In this document: piece by piece, positions 24,300 through 38,160 of the stretch | Numbering within the stretch: the stretch's first letter is position 1 | Layout: the number at the start of each line of letters is the position of its first letter | Origin: Cryptomeria japonica | Taxonomy: Eukaryota > Streptophyta > Pinopsida > Cupressales > Cupressaceae | Assembly (NCBI RefSeq): GCF_030272615.1 | Contig: NC_081412.1 | Location: 39,548,791 to 39,612,790, forward strand | Reading direction: 5' to 3' | DNA length: 64,000 nucleotides | Translations under genes and position numbers: made by a program | The notes under the pieces: generated by a model | Database searches by the model: none | The model's input: the letters and a program-made list of their open reading frames with translations, nothing else | What the model was told of the DNA's origin: nothing

Positions 24300-27250
24300 A
24301 ATGTGAGGGTACTACACTTGGTTGCAAGTATGTAATGTGATCAATATCCATCTAGGAGTAATTATGACTCCCTATGTAGCACAAATTGGTACTTGAAATC
24401 TCAACAATAGGAGGAATACCGATAATATGTATGCCCTCCTCCAATTGGATGCATCCATAAAATGCAAGGAATTAAAGAAAATGAAAAATGATACATAATA
24501 AGATAGATAAATTAAATTAAATATAAGTTAACATGTAATGATTGTCATAAGTAACAACAAGTGACTAACATGTGATGAATATCAAATAATAAGAATGCAA
24601 ACATATATAATATATAACATAAAATTATAAATTGGTAAAAGACATCAAAGCAACACGGTGCCTCCGATAAGGAGAAATCATGAAGGAAAAGATGACCCTA
24701 AAGGTTAAATGGGGATTGTGAAACTATATCAAGTATGTAATTGAATCTAATGATGGACATGAAACAATAAACAAGTATGATATATACATGAAAGCATGTG
24801 TAAAGATGGTTGACACCAATATTGCATGATATGATAAGATGAAGATCAAAAGAGTATCAATGAGATGTCTAAAAAAATTCATGACAAGGATCTCAAATGT
24901 ATGACCATAAGGAAATCATAATAGAATCATAGGAATGACAAGATAATAAACATGAAATCATAAGTGGTTATACATGATGATAATGAGATAAGTAAATGTA
25001 GGTCTTAATAAAGACAAGCATAAAAATCATAATAGTCATGGCATATAAAAGACATCACAAATGTGTGACATATATCATGAGAACATACAAAAGCAAGAAA
25101 CAACACAAATTCAAAGTGGGAACATTGAACATGGGCAAGGGGAGAAATTAAAGTAAGCAAATGTAGAAGTGAATAAGGAAACATAAGCAATTGTAATATA
25201 TATGATAATTGAGAAAGTATAGGTGCTAAAAACAAGATAATAAAGATGACCATTAAGAAGGGAAACAAAAGAATAGATCCAGATGGAAGGTGAAATGAAA
25301 ATAGGTAAAACAAAACAAATATGGCATAAACAAAGGGAAAAAGTGTAGGGACACATAAGATAAATGCGAAAAGAAGCAAGGGGGTCACAACATATTTGCC
25401 ATAAGTAAAAATCCAAAATAGAAATACTACAAAGCACAAGGAATAAGTGTCATGAATAACATAATACATGTTCAAAGTCACTTTTGTCAACATAAACTAC
25501 CAAATGTACCTTTACATCATCCACATGCTAACTAGGAATACATAAACATAAATCCAAGTAAGGAAAGCCAAAGCCCAAAATGTGGTACTAAGCATTAAGT
25601 AGAAGTGAGGATATCTAAATAATGAGTTTATCCCTCATCATTTAGATCAAGTGGTTTATCTTTTGTCATGTGTAGCCTCAATATAGGGTGAGTGTTATTG
25701 TAAACATGACCAATTTATTGATGCCTATGGTTTGATTCCATATTACATGTCTCATTAAGTGAGAGATTTGCACTAGGGTCATGAGCATTCTTAATGTTTA
25801 TCTTCCCTTTCTCTATAAGTTATTAAAATCTTTGTTTGAATGCAATGCCTCTATCTATAGGATGTCCACGTGTATGATGATAAGTACAAAAATATTTATC
25901 CTTGTGTGGCTATCTATTGGTTTGATGAGATGTAAGGTAATGGGATTTTTTTATAAATGAAATTGACATCATATGTGTAGGCTTAGGAGGAAGATTAGGT
26001 ATAATAGAGGTAAACTATATTTTTACAATGGACCATCCTAATATCTATCTCCTTTTTTGGTGTGTACGTGTGTCTAATTTGTGAATTAATGTTAGTGTAA
26101 AAATTGGGTATATGTTTAGGAGAGGATGACATATCATAGAAGGTATGTTTATTGTATGTATAAGCCAAATGGATAACAAGAGAAAAAGCATTGAAAGATG
26201 GATCATGAGAAGGTAGCACTACGTTCATATTATCTTCATGGTTGCTATGTTTTGAAAAGTAAGAAATGAATGGATGTGTCAAGCTCGTAAAACAAGTGGA
26301 AAGAAAACAAGATGGATTGAAATATTATCTTCCTCTACCATGCAAATAAATTCTAAAGTCACTAACCAATTATATACCATCCTCTATAAATAGTCATAAC
26401 TATCAAGCAAGAAAGATTTGTCATGTAAAGAAGTATTTGTACTGTCATCATAATCATCATGCAATAAATTCTCACTAAGAGTAACAATATCATCATGTAA
26501 TGAGGAAGTAAGTAATTAAGTATCAACATGAGCTACATGAGAGGCTAATGAATCAACATCAAGTTGTATATTGCATCATGTATGTGTTTGTGCAAAACAC
26601 TCAAAATATCCATAAGAATATATGGAGATGTAGAAAAGTGATCACCATGCTTAAAAGAGGGCAATTCACTAAAAGTACATGAATCTATGGATATAGACCT
26701 ATCATAATATACAAGGGAATTATCATCAAAAGGTATAATAATGTCTTTCATGGGTATGGAAGGTGTATACTCATTACTATAAAAAACCATTGAATAAATA
26801 TGATCAATAACACATCAATAGGCATTAGACTATGCATATCGCATGGTAAATCCATACTAGGTATGTGCTCATCAATATCATAAATCATAGAATAAATAGG
26901 ATCAATATAAGACTCATAGACAAGTGAAGTGTGTTTTGAATATAAAAAAATGATAACAAATCACATGGAGGGGTAGAGTTCACAAAACATGATGAAACAA
27001 CACCTACATAGAGGATGCATCCCCATCCTTTGGATGAAAATACATGAAAGCATCAAGAATAAAGGGATCAAACAAAAATAGGCATTAAAATACCTTAATA
27101 TATAAGAGGTGCATGAATAAAGGCAAGAAAAATGGAATATGATAATCCATAATAAAATATGTAATAGTAAATTATTAATCAAGGTTGGGTGGGTGGGTCT
27201 CAAAGAGATAATATAATAAATATCCAAATGTTAATAGAAATGGATAAATT
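24300..27250 (-). mobile_element. Very decayed Ty3/gypsy relic, minus strand
   Basis: The minus strand at about 25.75-25.91 kb reads a gag zinc-finger-like region of gypsy type (KYFCTYHHTRGHP, followed by an IEKGKI word), and upstream minus-strand frames to about 27.2 kb share the same skewed composition. The element is heavily broken, no LTRs or target duplications were found, and its edges are approximate. The long hydrophobic minus-strand frame at 25005-25493 is probably a chance frame in this relic. Confidence 0.4.
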
Positions 27251-28194
27251 TTATAAGAATGAAGTAAGGATTGATATAGATTAGAAACATTTGTCGATAT
27301 TTAGATCTTAATATGAAACCATAGAGGTGCAAATGAAGATGGTTAGGATGGGTGAAAGAAGAAACAATGCTATGGAAACCCTAAATAAAATGAAGCTATA
27401 AAATACAAAGATGAAAGGGAAATCAAACCCTAAACAAATATGAAAATAAGATGGGTCATTAAAACATTTAGATTCAAAAACCATAGTCTAGAAGGTAGCA
27501 ATAAACTTTAAGTGAAAAACTAGGTTGCATGTAAGAAAGTATGGGGCTCAACAAAATGTAAAAATATAATTAACTTTATTTAAATAATCTTAGGCGAATT
27601 AAATAAATGAAAATAATTGATGATATAATGTCTCAACCCTCTTTTTCTTCTTTTGCTTGGTTTTGGTTTTTTGTTCAATTTTGGTTTGTTGTGTGGTTTT
27701 GGAGTCGAGTTCTCTTCTTTGTCGGTCGACAAAATTACTCTTTGCAAATTGTAAAAGTATTTTGGTAATGAATAAAAGAACCATTTTGTGAGCTGACATA
27801 ATAGATGGGAAAGGAGGTTTTGGTAATGATAGAAAATAACTTTGATTACTGAAGGAGACTCAACCCTTGGAAGATCGACAGAGTAGACACAACATGTGCA
27901 GTGATTGTGTGAATGATTATCCTGCAAAGATTGAATAAGATTGCATTCCGTGTTTTGTAAGCATTTCACTTTGTATTGCAGAAATAAAATGAGCATTTAG
28001 GAGTTTTGTTGTCTGATTTGCTGAATGACTTCCTGCCTCATATAACCTATTGTTAGTTGCATTATTTTGAGTTCCCGAATTTCTTGTCAAGTTAATGATT
28101 TACTGTCTTCCCTTCTGAATTCCTATTGCCACTATTGGTAGAGGTAGTTTGCATTTGTTGTTGTTTGGAATTGGATGGCATCAATTAAGCGCAA
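27251..28194. other. Intergenic, nothing recognised
   Basis: Contains a lysine-codon-rich minus-strand frame (about 27.6-28.0 kb) of low complexity that matches no family I recognise. No other feature is supported. Confidence 0.4.
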
Positions 28195-28485
28195 GTAACT
28201 ATAGTGCCTCTCCCTTAGCCATCTATCTCTTTTGAATAACAACAGATCTCTTTAATATAGCGTAGTCTACTTAATTATGATTTGATAGTATTTTATTATG
28301 TATTAACCCAATCTATGATGATGATGACAATGTTAATGCTTGTTGATTGCAAGTGTCTTCTACTATGTTCGTGATAAGGGATGATGTCATATCACTCATT
28401 TGTGATCATGATATGATGTTGTGATTTCCTTCCACTTGTCTATTTATTTCATGATATATTATTATATATACATTGTTGTATACGT

Positions 28486-29709
28486 TGATGAGCCTAAATA
28501 ATGGCTCTATTTTGATATATTTTTTATATAATACTCTTTCCTAGGTCTTATGATTAGATGACATTTGGATTATAATATTCTCCTAAGTTGATACCTTTTA
28601 AGTGTTTTTGAAACAGGTTTAACTTATACTTAAGAATGCCATATAATGATTTTAAATGATCTATCTATGCAAATATCTAAAATCAATTATAAATATGGTT
28701 TACATTGTATCATGTTAGCATTAGTATATACACATGTTTGTTGTGCACATTAATATCATGATGCAGGGTGAGCAAAGGTGAAGTAAAAACAAATGGCAAT
28801 TTAAAGGAGCATCAAGTATATAACCGCAATGCAAACCCAGTCAGAGAAATGCAGTAATGATCAAAACCACTTGACCCGTTCTTCAACAGATTGATTTATG
28901 AAACATTTATAGTTGTTCTTAGTGGAGCTTAGATCTAGGAAGTGATTCATGCTATATTTTCTCAGTTGCAGGACATATGTTGTTATGTTGTCCTACGTTG
29001 ACTTCTTCTTCTCTTGTTAATAAATCATGTTCACCTATTCCATAGGGATGTGGTCGATCAGTTAGAAGTTCGTTATAAGTTTTCCTATAAATAAAGGGAT
29101 CTCTCTCCTCTCGAGGATAGCAGAGAACGACCATAATATTTTGTAATACATGGTCTTCTGGTATTGTTTATGTATTTTCCAGTAAAGATGAAATAAAGAG
29201 ATCAATGCGATTTTGAATGATTAGATAATCGTAATCTGAAGTTCTGGAAATACTCACTCAAGGGGGCCCACTTGGTGAGTAATCCTTTGTATGTTCCAGT
29301 TATTTTTATACTTTTGTAGCAATTGTTTCTGTAGTTGTCTGTTCCTGCAACCATAGGAAATAGTTCCTATGTCTATTCTTGCAGCCACAACAACAGAGTA
29401 GTTCCTGTTGCCCACCAAAACTTTATCATTTAACAGTAATTGTTTGAAGTAATTTCCAGTTGTAGGATTAAGTATTAGTTCATTTGAGATTCTGTGTGTT
29501 TACTTTAAGAAGAATTTCCTTTCCTGCAGTAATATAGAATGGTTGAAATATGAACTTGGTGCACATACAGTGCTGGACCATTTCAATTTTATGTCCCTGG
29601 TTGATAACTAAATGAGCCTTTTCCATAGGAAAAGTTAGTTATTCAAGGATATTCAATCTCTGAATTGTGTTTTATTACCTAGTTGTCATTCCATTTGTAA
29701 GGACAATCA
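28486..29709 (+). repeat. 5' LTR of the Athila/Tat-like element
   Basis: Begins TGATGAGCCTAAATAATGG and ends AAGGACAATCA, four bases before the primer site. A TATA box (CTATAAATAAAGGG, core 29086-29093) is followed by the pyrimidine-rich CTCTCTCCTCTC, a plausible U3/R boundary. Confidence 0.92.
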
Positions 29710-29713
29710 TTTT

Positions 29714-29732
29714 TGGCGCCATTGTCGGGGAT
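29714..29732 (+). other. Primer-binding site, tRNA-Asp type
   Basis: TGGCGCCATTGTCGGGGAT agrees with the complement of the plant tRNA-Asp 3' end (TGGCGCCGTTGCCGGGGAT) except at two positions. This primer choice is characteristic of Athila-like gypsy elements. Confidence 0.8.
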
Positions 29733-29814
29733 GGTGCCAAGCTAAGGACCTATTGTAAACCATTAGTTTTTAAGTTTCCTTAATTAGCTCTTTTAATTTT
29801 CTTCATTAATCTGT

Positions 29815-31600
29815 ATGCATAGGAGGAGAAGAGATGCACTAGGAAGATTTATTCCCTCGCATTCCACTCAAGATATAAGATCAGATCAAGCACCTGAAGT
29901 AAACCCGTTTGTAGAAACTTATGAGCTAAATAGAGGTGTCTTTAATTTGTCAGAAGGAGACCTAGACTTCTTGAATGAACCCCTTGAACAAAACAATTTA
30001 CCTCTAGTCATTTATCAAGGACCAAAGTCAGCAAATCCTCCACCTCCGCCTATAAATCCAACATTTGAGTTTCCCATTCCTGACTAGCATGATAATGCAA
30101 ATTTGAAAAACATACCAGCCTCTTCACTTCCAAAATTTCATGGATTGGTAATAGAAGATCCAGACACCTTTTTGTTTGAATTTAATATACTTTGCAGAAG
30201 TTATGATTATACCACTCATGTTCATAAACTTAAGTTATTCCTTGTTACTTTGAAAGAATTCGCCTTGAGATGGTTTATGAGTTTAGGAAGAGATGTAATC
30301 ACTACCTGGGAGGAGATGAAGACAAAATTCTTGGATAAATATAAAGATTATTGTAGGGGGATGGACCGACATGGTGATGATATCTTCAGGATGACACAAA
30401 AAGAAGATGAAAGCCTGGAAGACTATTTGGAAAGGTTCTTGTTTAGTGTCAGGAAATCCAAGCATAGTACTCTAAGTGAAGACTCAATGAAGTTGATTTT
30501 TTTGAGAGGCATCAATGATGATTGTGTTGACTCCTTAGATCTAATGGGAGGAGGAGATATTACTCAAGTTCAATGGGATGATATCAGTCAAATTTGTCAA
30601 AAGTACTCAAGAGTTGCAGCAAAAAGGGGAAGACACTATAGGCCTGGTTCTTCAATTGCAAAGTCATCTTCAACAGTCTCAAGAATGGAAATAACTCATC
30701 TTCTGAAGGATTTTAAAGAGGATATTATTAATAATATGGCTACCCAATTGGAAACACGACATGCAAAGAAGAAGCATGAGGAGGTAGAGGCTATGCTTAC
30801 TAAATTTTGTCTTCACTGTCAACAAAAGAAGAAGGACTGTAGATGCAAATTGTTAGCTAAAGTTGATAGCCAACAGAGTTCCCCATATTTCAAGCCTGTC
30901 TATGGAGATGATGAACAAATCTTTTATATTGCACAACGAAGACCTTGGCCTCCAAGACCAGGTATGCCACAGAATCCATTGTCATTTTCTAATCCTTATA
31001 TGAACTTCAATGCACAAAACAATCAGTGGCAACCTCCATATTCCCAAAATTTTGGAAATTATGCTCCTTACATTTGGAATAACTCTCAAAACCCTTGGCC
31101 TAATTATCAGAATTCCTCATCCCAATGGCAGCAGCCACAACAGGGGAATTGGTCTCCCCCTCAAGGTAACTAGCAACAGTCACCACAACGGAGGGGAGGA
31201 CAACAATGGGCAAACTAGTCATCAGGTTTCCTGCAAACACAACAACAGTCCCAACAACTAGCTTTAATACCACTAGCTCCTAACGCCACTCCATCCAAGC
31301 CAACCCAACTACCAACTCAGCCTGTGCCAAATCCAAATAACAAACTACAACAGCAACAATAAGTCTTTCAACTGATCCTAATAATTATCTTGCATACTCT
31401 CTCAATATAAGTGATATTCATTTGCGGTCAATGACAACATTGCCTACTCCATCTCCTCCAGTCATAACCAAATTATCGACAAAGGAGACTGCTCAGGAAA
31501 CCATACCTGATAAATTTGAAAACCCTGAGCAGGTTCAACAGTCTAAAATTCCATATACACCTATAAGAACTCCCCCTTTTCCTTAGTGATTGCAGGTAGA
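29815..31600 (+). mobile_element. gag region of the Athila/Tat-like element
   Basis: Capsid-type gag with LPKFHGLVIEDPDTFLFEF and the ALRWF, TWEEMKTKFL and EDYLERF motifs of the retrotransposon gag family (about 30.1-30.45 kb). A cysteine-rich CLHCQQKKKDCRC segment lies near 30.81 kb, followed by a proline/glutamine/asparagine-rich tail. In the family this protein forms the cytoplasmic particle. Broken. Confidence 0.85.
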
Positions 31601-31829
31601 AGTGTCTAGGCAGTAGGATGATATAGCTTTTGATCTTATTGATTAGCTAAAATATAATATGTGTTAAAATCCCACTATTTCAAGCTATTAAAGAAATTCC
31701 CATATATGGAAAATCTATTAAAGAGGCATGTCTGAGAAAACCTGGGAGGAAGAAAAAAGACCCAAAAACAGTGCATGTAGTAGGACAATTGGCTGATATT
31801 ATGTTAGGAAAAATTGTTGTCCCTAAATA

Positions 31830-32200
31830 TTCTAACCCAGGTAGCCCTATTGTCAAGGTAGTTATTAATGGAACTCAAATAAAAAATGCCTTGATAGACT
31901 TAGGAGCAGTGATAAATGTGATGACTAAGGATGTCATGTAGCAACTCAACATTACTAGTCTTAGATCAACTCCAATAGTCTTGTAGCTTGTTGATAGCTC
32001 TATTGTTCGGCCTAAAGGGATGGTTGAAGATATTGTTGTCACATTAGACTCTTGGGAATATACTACTAATTTTATAATCCTCTCTCCTAAAGCAACATTA
32101 GGTGGATATCCAATTATTTTGGGCAACCCTTGGTTGGCAACAGCTGATGCATATATAGGTTGCAGATCAGGAGATATGACAATTTCAGATGGTATTACTA
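31830..32200 (+). mobile_element. Protease region of the Athila/Tat-like element
   Basis: Retropepsin-like segment with the ALIDLG.VINVM type active-site surroundings (about 31.89 kb) and an ILGNPWLATADA motif about 240 bases later, as in gypsy aspartic proteases. The family role is to mature the gag-pol polyprotein. Broken. Confidence 0.7.
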
Positions 32201-32699
32201 CCAAAACACTTGCACTCTATTCTCCAGCACAACCACAACTTGATCAAGAAAGAGTAGTATGGCCAGACATAGGAGAAGAAGTAGAGGAAATTAATTATGT
32301 TCAACAACTAATGATGTTATCAAGGGAACCATTCATAGCACTTCAAGAGGATGACATAGTACTCTCTAACATCATAAGAAATCATTATGGAGCAACTCAA
32401 TAGTCATTGGGAATACTAGTAAGTCCTCTACATACTCTTCTTCCATCTGTAGTTTTTCTAAATTCTCCTACAACCACAGATATGTTCAACACATTGCTAC
32501 CATAGGAGATTCAAACCTCTTGTCTGTCTGAAATATATAATGTCGAGTCAGTAATTCAAATAGAAGTTGTTGCAAGAAGAAATCTGAATATCAATAGTCA
32601 ATTAGCAACAGATCAAAGATTGCCATTAACAGAATTACTCAAAGCCAAACAACAAGCTTTTGCATGCGATTATCGGGACACGAAAGGATTAAACCCTAC

Positions 32700-33990
32700 A
32701 TTATGTACCCATAAAATTTATATCAGAGAAGAATGTAAACCAGTTAGACAGCCTCAACGAAGGATTAATCCTGCTTTAAGGGAAATAGTTAAAGAGGAAC
32801 TACAAAAGTTGCTTCATGCAGGATTCATTTACCCTATTTCAGACAGTCAATGGGTTTCTCCTCTGGTTATAGTTCCAAAGAAAGGAGGGAAATGGAGAGT
32901 TTGTGTCGATTATAGGGAGCTCAACACTACTACCAAAAAGGATCACTTCCCACTTCCATTTATAGATCAAGTGTTAGACTCTCTAGCAGGTAAGCAATAC
33001 TTTTCATTTTTGGATGGGTTTAGTGGTTATAATCAAATCAGAATAGCTCCAGAAGATCAGGAAAAAACCACCTTTACCTGCCCATGGGGCGCATATGCCT
33101 ATTCAGTCTTTCCTTTTGGTTTATGTAATGCTCCTGCAACCTTTCAAAGGGTTGTCATTAGTATATTTTCAGACATATCCCATGATTGTATGGAAATTTA
33201 CATGGATGACTACTAATTATGGGACTACATTTCAGGAGGCGTTACAAAATCTAACAAAAGTATTTCAACAGTGTGAAAATCACAATTTATCCCTAAACAG
33301 TGAAAATTGTTTTATGATGATGCAAGAAGGAATAGTGTTGGGGCATCGAAATTCTCAATCAGGTATTCAAGTAGATCCAGCTAAAATTGAAGTAATACTT
33401 TCTATTCCCGCCCCTCTCAAGCAAAAGGATGTAAGAAGTTTTCTAGGCCATGTTGGGTACTATAGGAGATTTATTAAGGACTTTAGTAAAAAAGCAGGGC
33501 CATTATATTCTTTATTGACAAAGGAAACTGAGTTTGAATGGACAGTTGAATGTGAAAAATCATTTTCTAAAATAAAAGAAGCCTTAACCCAGGCCCTTGT
33601 GCTTAAGGGACCTGATTGGTCAATTCCTTTTCACATTCATACAAATGCATCTGATTTTGCAATAGGAGCAGTTCTGGGGCAGAAGCAAGGATTTTTGGAA
33701 AATGCAATTTATTACATCAGTAAAAATTTGCAAGGACTAGAATTGAATTACACTGTTACTGAAAAAGAAATGTTAGATGTCATCTATGCCCTAAAGAAGT
33801 TCAGACACTATATAACTAGATATCAAATCTTTGTACATACTAATCATGTAGTCATCTGGTACCTCATGAACAAAAGCTCCATTACAGGTAGATTGGCAAG
33901 ATGGTTGTTGTTAATGCAAGAATTTGATATTACTATTATAGATAAACCAGGGAAAGCAAATGTAGTGGCAATTTTTCTGTCAAGGATTCA
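32700..33990 (+). mobile_element. Reverse transcriptase and RNase H region
   Basis: The reverse transcriptase part shows WVSPLVIVPKKGGKWRVCVD, FSFLDGFSGYNQI, FPFGLCNAPATFQR and the YMDD catalytic motif (near 33.2 kb). It is followed by FLGHVGYYRRFIKDFSK and an RNase H part with HTNASDFAIGAVLGQ and YTVTEKEMLDVIYALKKFRHY (to about 33.99 kb). The wording PLPFIDQ.LD.LAG and IAPEDQEKTTFTCPWG is Athila/Tat-like. Broken. Confidence 0.9.
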
Positions 33991-34239
33991 AACACCAGAC
34001 AATACTTAGGTCATTAATGATTCTTTTCCAGATGAGCAATTATTTTCCATCATTGTAAATAGTCCATGGTATGCTGACATAGCCAACTACCTAGCAGCTA
34101 ACAAGACACCCCCACATTTCTCACCCAAAGAGAAACGACTGCTGGTAGAAAAGAGTTTCAACTTCTCATGGATAGTAGATTTCTTATTTTATATAGGGCC
34201 AGATCAAGTTACGAGGTGTTGCGTAAGGGAAGATGAGAC

Positions 34240-35330
34240 ATATGATATACTTCATGCCTGTCATGATGAACCTTGTGGAGGTCATTTTGTAGCCAAAAGA
34301 ACAACTCTCAAGATATTAACTACAGGGTACTATTGGCCAACCTTGCACAATGATGCAGTTAAATACACTAGGAAATGTGACAGATGTCAAAGAATGGGCA
34401 GACCAACTCGGTCTGATGAAATGCCTCTACACCCTCAGGTGGTTGTTACACCATTTGACATATGGGGCCTAGACTTTGTTGGACCAATCGATCCACCATC
34501 AAATGGTTGCTCCTACATTCTTGTTTGTACTGACTATGTTACTAAATGGGTAGAAGTCAAAGCCTTCAAGCATGCCAAAGATAATAAGGTAGCAAAATTT
34601 TTATATGAAGAAATATTCACTCAGTATGGAGTTCCTAGAGAAATAGTGACAGATCAAGGGGCACAGTTCACTTCCACTCTGATCACAGCCCTAGTTAATG
34701 AATACCATGTCAGGCATAGGAAATCCACTCCTTATCATCCACTGGCTAATGGACAAGCAGAGATTACTAACAGGGAGTTTGAATCAATATTGACCAAAAT
34801 AGTAGCACTCAACATAAAAGATTGGTCTAGTAGATTATTTGAAGTTGTATGGGCTTATAGAACCACCTGGAAAACTACAACATGGTTTACACCATTTGAA
34901 ATGGTATATGGGACAAAAGCAATGATGCTTGTAGAGTTTGAACATAAAACTTTGAGAATTGCTATTTCCTTAGATATGACTCTTTCTACAGCACAAGAGG
35001 AAAGGCTCCTGCAACTTAATGCATTAGATGAGATAAGAAAGTCTGCCCTGTAGCATACCGAATTTATTCAAAAACAATGCATGAAGTGGCATGATCGTTA
35101 TATCAAAGATAAATCATTCACACTGGGTGATTGGGCTCTTCTCTATGATTCCAGGTATAAAGATAATTTAGGAAAATTATAGACACGCTAGTTAGGACCT
35201 TATGAAATAGTTGAAACATTTTCTAATGGTGTTGTCAGATTATCTACAATGGATCATGTTAAGTTTAAATTGTTATTCAATGGTCATCGGTTGTGCCTAT
35301 ACCATAAACCTTTGAGAAAAGATGAATTTC
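34240..35330 (+). mobile_element. Integrase region of the Athila/Tat-like element
   Basis: A zinc-binding HHCC-type segment (HACHDEPCGGHF through CDRCQRMG, 34.25-34.4 kb) leads into the DDE core (GLDFVGPIDPP, VTDQGAQFTS, YHPLANGQAE). The C-terminal segment contains LGPYEIVETF and shows no chromodomain, consistent with the non-chromovirus Tat/Athila branch. Broken. Confidence 0.88.
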
Positions 35331-35721
35331 TATGACAGTTTTCCACTGCCAAGCATGCTGAGATTCCTACAGTAACTGCTGATGGCTTTGTTGTCACCCC
35401 TCCATCTTAATATCTTTGTTGCATGATCATAATAAATACTTCCACATCTGGCTGGAGTACTTTTCTGCATAATAAATATTCCATTCCGTATTCACTCATT
35501 TCTTTCCTTTCACTCCATCCATTTCTGCATCGTTTTCCATGCATGGCAGCTCAATCACTTCAAGTTGCAATCATTCTCACGTAATGTCAGGTACGCTCAT
35601 GTGTATTTATTTTTGTTGCATGTATATAATTAAGCCATATTAACTCTAATTATGATATTTTGCATACTGTCCATTTTTGGTCCTCCTCCGCATGTGTGGA
35701 CACCTATCAAACCTTAGGTTT

Positions 35722-35732
35722 GGGGGGGGGGG
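35722..35732 (+). other. G-run (11 G) after the polymerase region
   Basis: The GGTTTGGGGGGGGGGGAG block just after the polymerase region resembles the TTTGGGGG-type purine tracts found at this place in Athila/Tat relatives. A role as a second polypurine primer is inference only. Confidence 0.4.
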
Positions 35733-35959
35733 AGTACATTGATAATTACTCTAGCAAATTATTTTGATGTCCTCTTGGATTGTGTTTTGTCTTTCAAATT
35801 TCTAGTTTGAGGTGATATCTTGTATTTTGGTTGACTGTCTGCTTTGAGTTATTTTTAGATTGTTGCTAGGTTCTGACCAAGTAAAGGCGCATTGAGTATA
35901 TTATAGTGTAGAACTTAGTGTAGAAATTGAGTAGATTTACGCCATTAAAGAGTTGAAAG

Positions 35960-38160
35960 TGTTACCACTACAATAGGTGGTCCACCTGTTCAACATGAGC
36001 CAATAGTTCATGAAGTCCTTCTTCAGAATCAAGATTGTGAACCAATATTTCGTAACAGTGGATGGCTGGATTATTTTTTAAAGTTGACGGAGTTTAATGA
36101 AGAAATTGTAGTGGAATTAACCCGCATACTTTCAAATGGAGAAGCTTAGGTAAAAGGTTTGAGAGTGGTGGTTACAGAGGACCAGATAGCAGAGGTAACT
36201 GGGTTACCAACAAATGGGGAGAAGTACTCAAAATCCAAGGATGCACATAGTGCAAGAGAAGAATTTATACGTCCAGGAGACCCCCCATTAGTAGTAGATA
36301 GACAAGGAACTAGGCGAGAATCCCTTCCGCCTAAATGGGAAGCAGCAACATTGTATGTTTTAAAGTATTTAACATGTGAAGTAAGGTTCTCGTATCTACA
36401 TTCTCATCACTTCAAGCTCCTAAGTTATCTACGCCACGAAAGAAGGATGAATGTTCCAAGCCTATTGTACAACCTTCTTTCCATAAGTGCAACAAAGACC
36501 CAGAAAGGTAGGCCTCACTATGTTTCTCATCATTGCCTAATTAAGCTATTAGTTGAAAAATCTTTGAGAGATTTCTCTCCAATGCTTTGGAATGAATTTG
36601 TTGAAACTAGAATGTTTAGGGTAGAGAACATGGTTATAGAGGAGCCACTTCCATCTCAGGAGCAAGAAAACCTTGAAAAACCTAGTTCCCCTCCTAAACC
36701 CACATCCTCTATGATATCATCAGAACAAAATATTCCTGCAGCAGAGGCACCCTTACAAGAAGAAGCCACAATAGGGGTTCCTTCTCAAAGTCTAAGAAAA
36801 ACTAGGGCTACCACACAAAAGGAAAAGGGCAAAGAAAAACAAGTTGACATAGAACATAAGGAGGAGAAAAGTAAAAGTAAGAATTTACCCCCTCCTGTGG
36901 CCAAGAAAAGAAAAGTTGTAAAACTAGTTCCTCCAATAAATATTGAAGTGGTTGAAGAATTGGCTACAAGAATTAGTCCTACAGCTGAAAAAGGAAAATC
37001 TCGAAGAAGTAGTGGTAGGCTTCGTAAAGCTTAAAAGCCAAGACCAATCCACAGAGCTAGATATTACAATCCAAATTGACTCCCCAGAACAAGAACAACA
37101 CAGTCCACTTCACGATGATATCCCTCCTTCTCCACCAAATGTACCTCAAATATAACATGAAGAAGAGGAAGAACTGCAAAATATGGAGGAAGAATAGGAA
37201 TTGCAGGAAGAAGAGGAACTCCAAGATATTGCGAAGCCTCATAAAGAAGTAGGTTTTGAAAGACTAGACAACTTAGCAGTTGTTGTAGATCAGGTTATTG
37301 AAGCAAGGAGCAAAGTAGAAAAGAAGAAACCTAGGGCACCTGTTCATAGGCCACCTACTTTCCTTACTAGTCATGTGGTGGGACTTGCTCGTTATGAGGA
37401 TTGGGAACTGGAAAAGGTAAAAATACAAATGATAATCGACTGGCAAAAGAAAGTTATTGAACAAAAGGATGAGGAAATAGCCCAGCTTAAAGCTAAGGTG
37501 GAAACGGTAGCCACCATGGTACCACAACTAATGCAATACCGAGCTCCTCCTCATGTTTACTCTCTATATTTAAGAGAACAACGCATCAGTTTCCAAATGA
37601 TGAGGATTGTCAGGGATTTAAGCCCCTCATTGCAAACACCAAAATAATTCTACAGTGCTTATCAGACATCTCCTACAACAATAAAAAAATTTACTTTGTG
37701 AACTTTATGTACATAACTATGTTGTTCCTAATGATGTTGATTGGAACCCTCTCCTTTACATTGGAGATATCCAATTGAGAGCTCTTATGTCATGGATGCA
37801 AAATGAAATATCAAGGGGAGAGAAGTTTCAGGTGTATCACAAGGAAGAACTTGAGCTTTCATTTCCCTTAAGGGTTGAATCAAGGGAACCTAGGTGACTT
37901 TACTTTGATTGGCAAAAGATTGTGTACGAACTAGATTATGCAAAGGAAATCCTACCCTTAAGGGAAGAAGTGTATAAAGAATATGAACAAATGGCTCCAA
38001 GGGAAGGACAAGTAGCAATAGGAGATATAGTCCAGCGCTAGAATAGCTTAACAGATGAGTTAAATCAATCTGAGCCACACTCTGCACAAAATTACCATGC
38101 AACATTAAACAGAGCACCCAAATAAATGCAATTGGGAAGAACAAAAGGATGACATTTGCT
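35960..38160 (+). mobile_element. Extra 3' coding block of the Athila/Tat-like element
   Basis: After integrase lies a further coding block. It starts with a globular part (EDQIAEVTGLPTNGEKYSK, LKYLTCEVRFSYLHSHHFKL, 36.15-36.6 kb). A charged linker rich in lysine, glutamate and proline with a KKRK basic patch follows (36.65-37.15 kb), then coiled-coil-like stretches (37.2-37.6 kb) and further coding-like sequence to about 38.15 kb. Such 3' blocks are known in Athila and Tat relatives; their function is not established. A similar globular part recurs at 57.77-58.44 kb. No membrane-spanning envelope-like feature was recognised. Broken. Confidence 0.7.

Noticed and set aside
25005-25493. 162-codon hydrophobic minus-strand frame
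   Set aside because: Phenylalanine/leucine/tyrosine-rich composition of an AT-rich strand, an overlapping frame of similar quality, and a location in a decayed gypsy relic. No motif.
27580-27996. 138-codon minus-strand frame with a lysine-rich tail
   Set aside because: Low-complexity KKPKPSKRRKR-type tail from a simple repeat-like stretch, and no family likeness.
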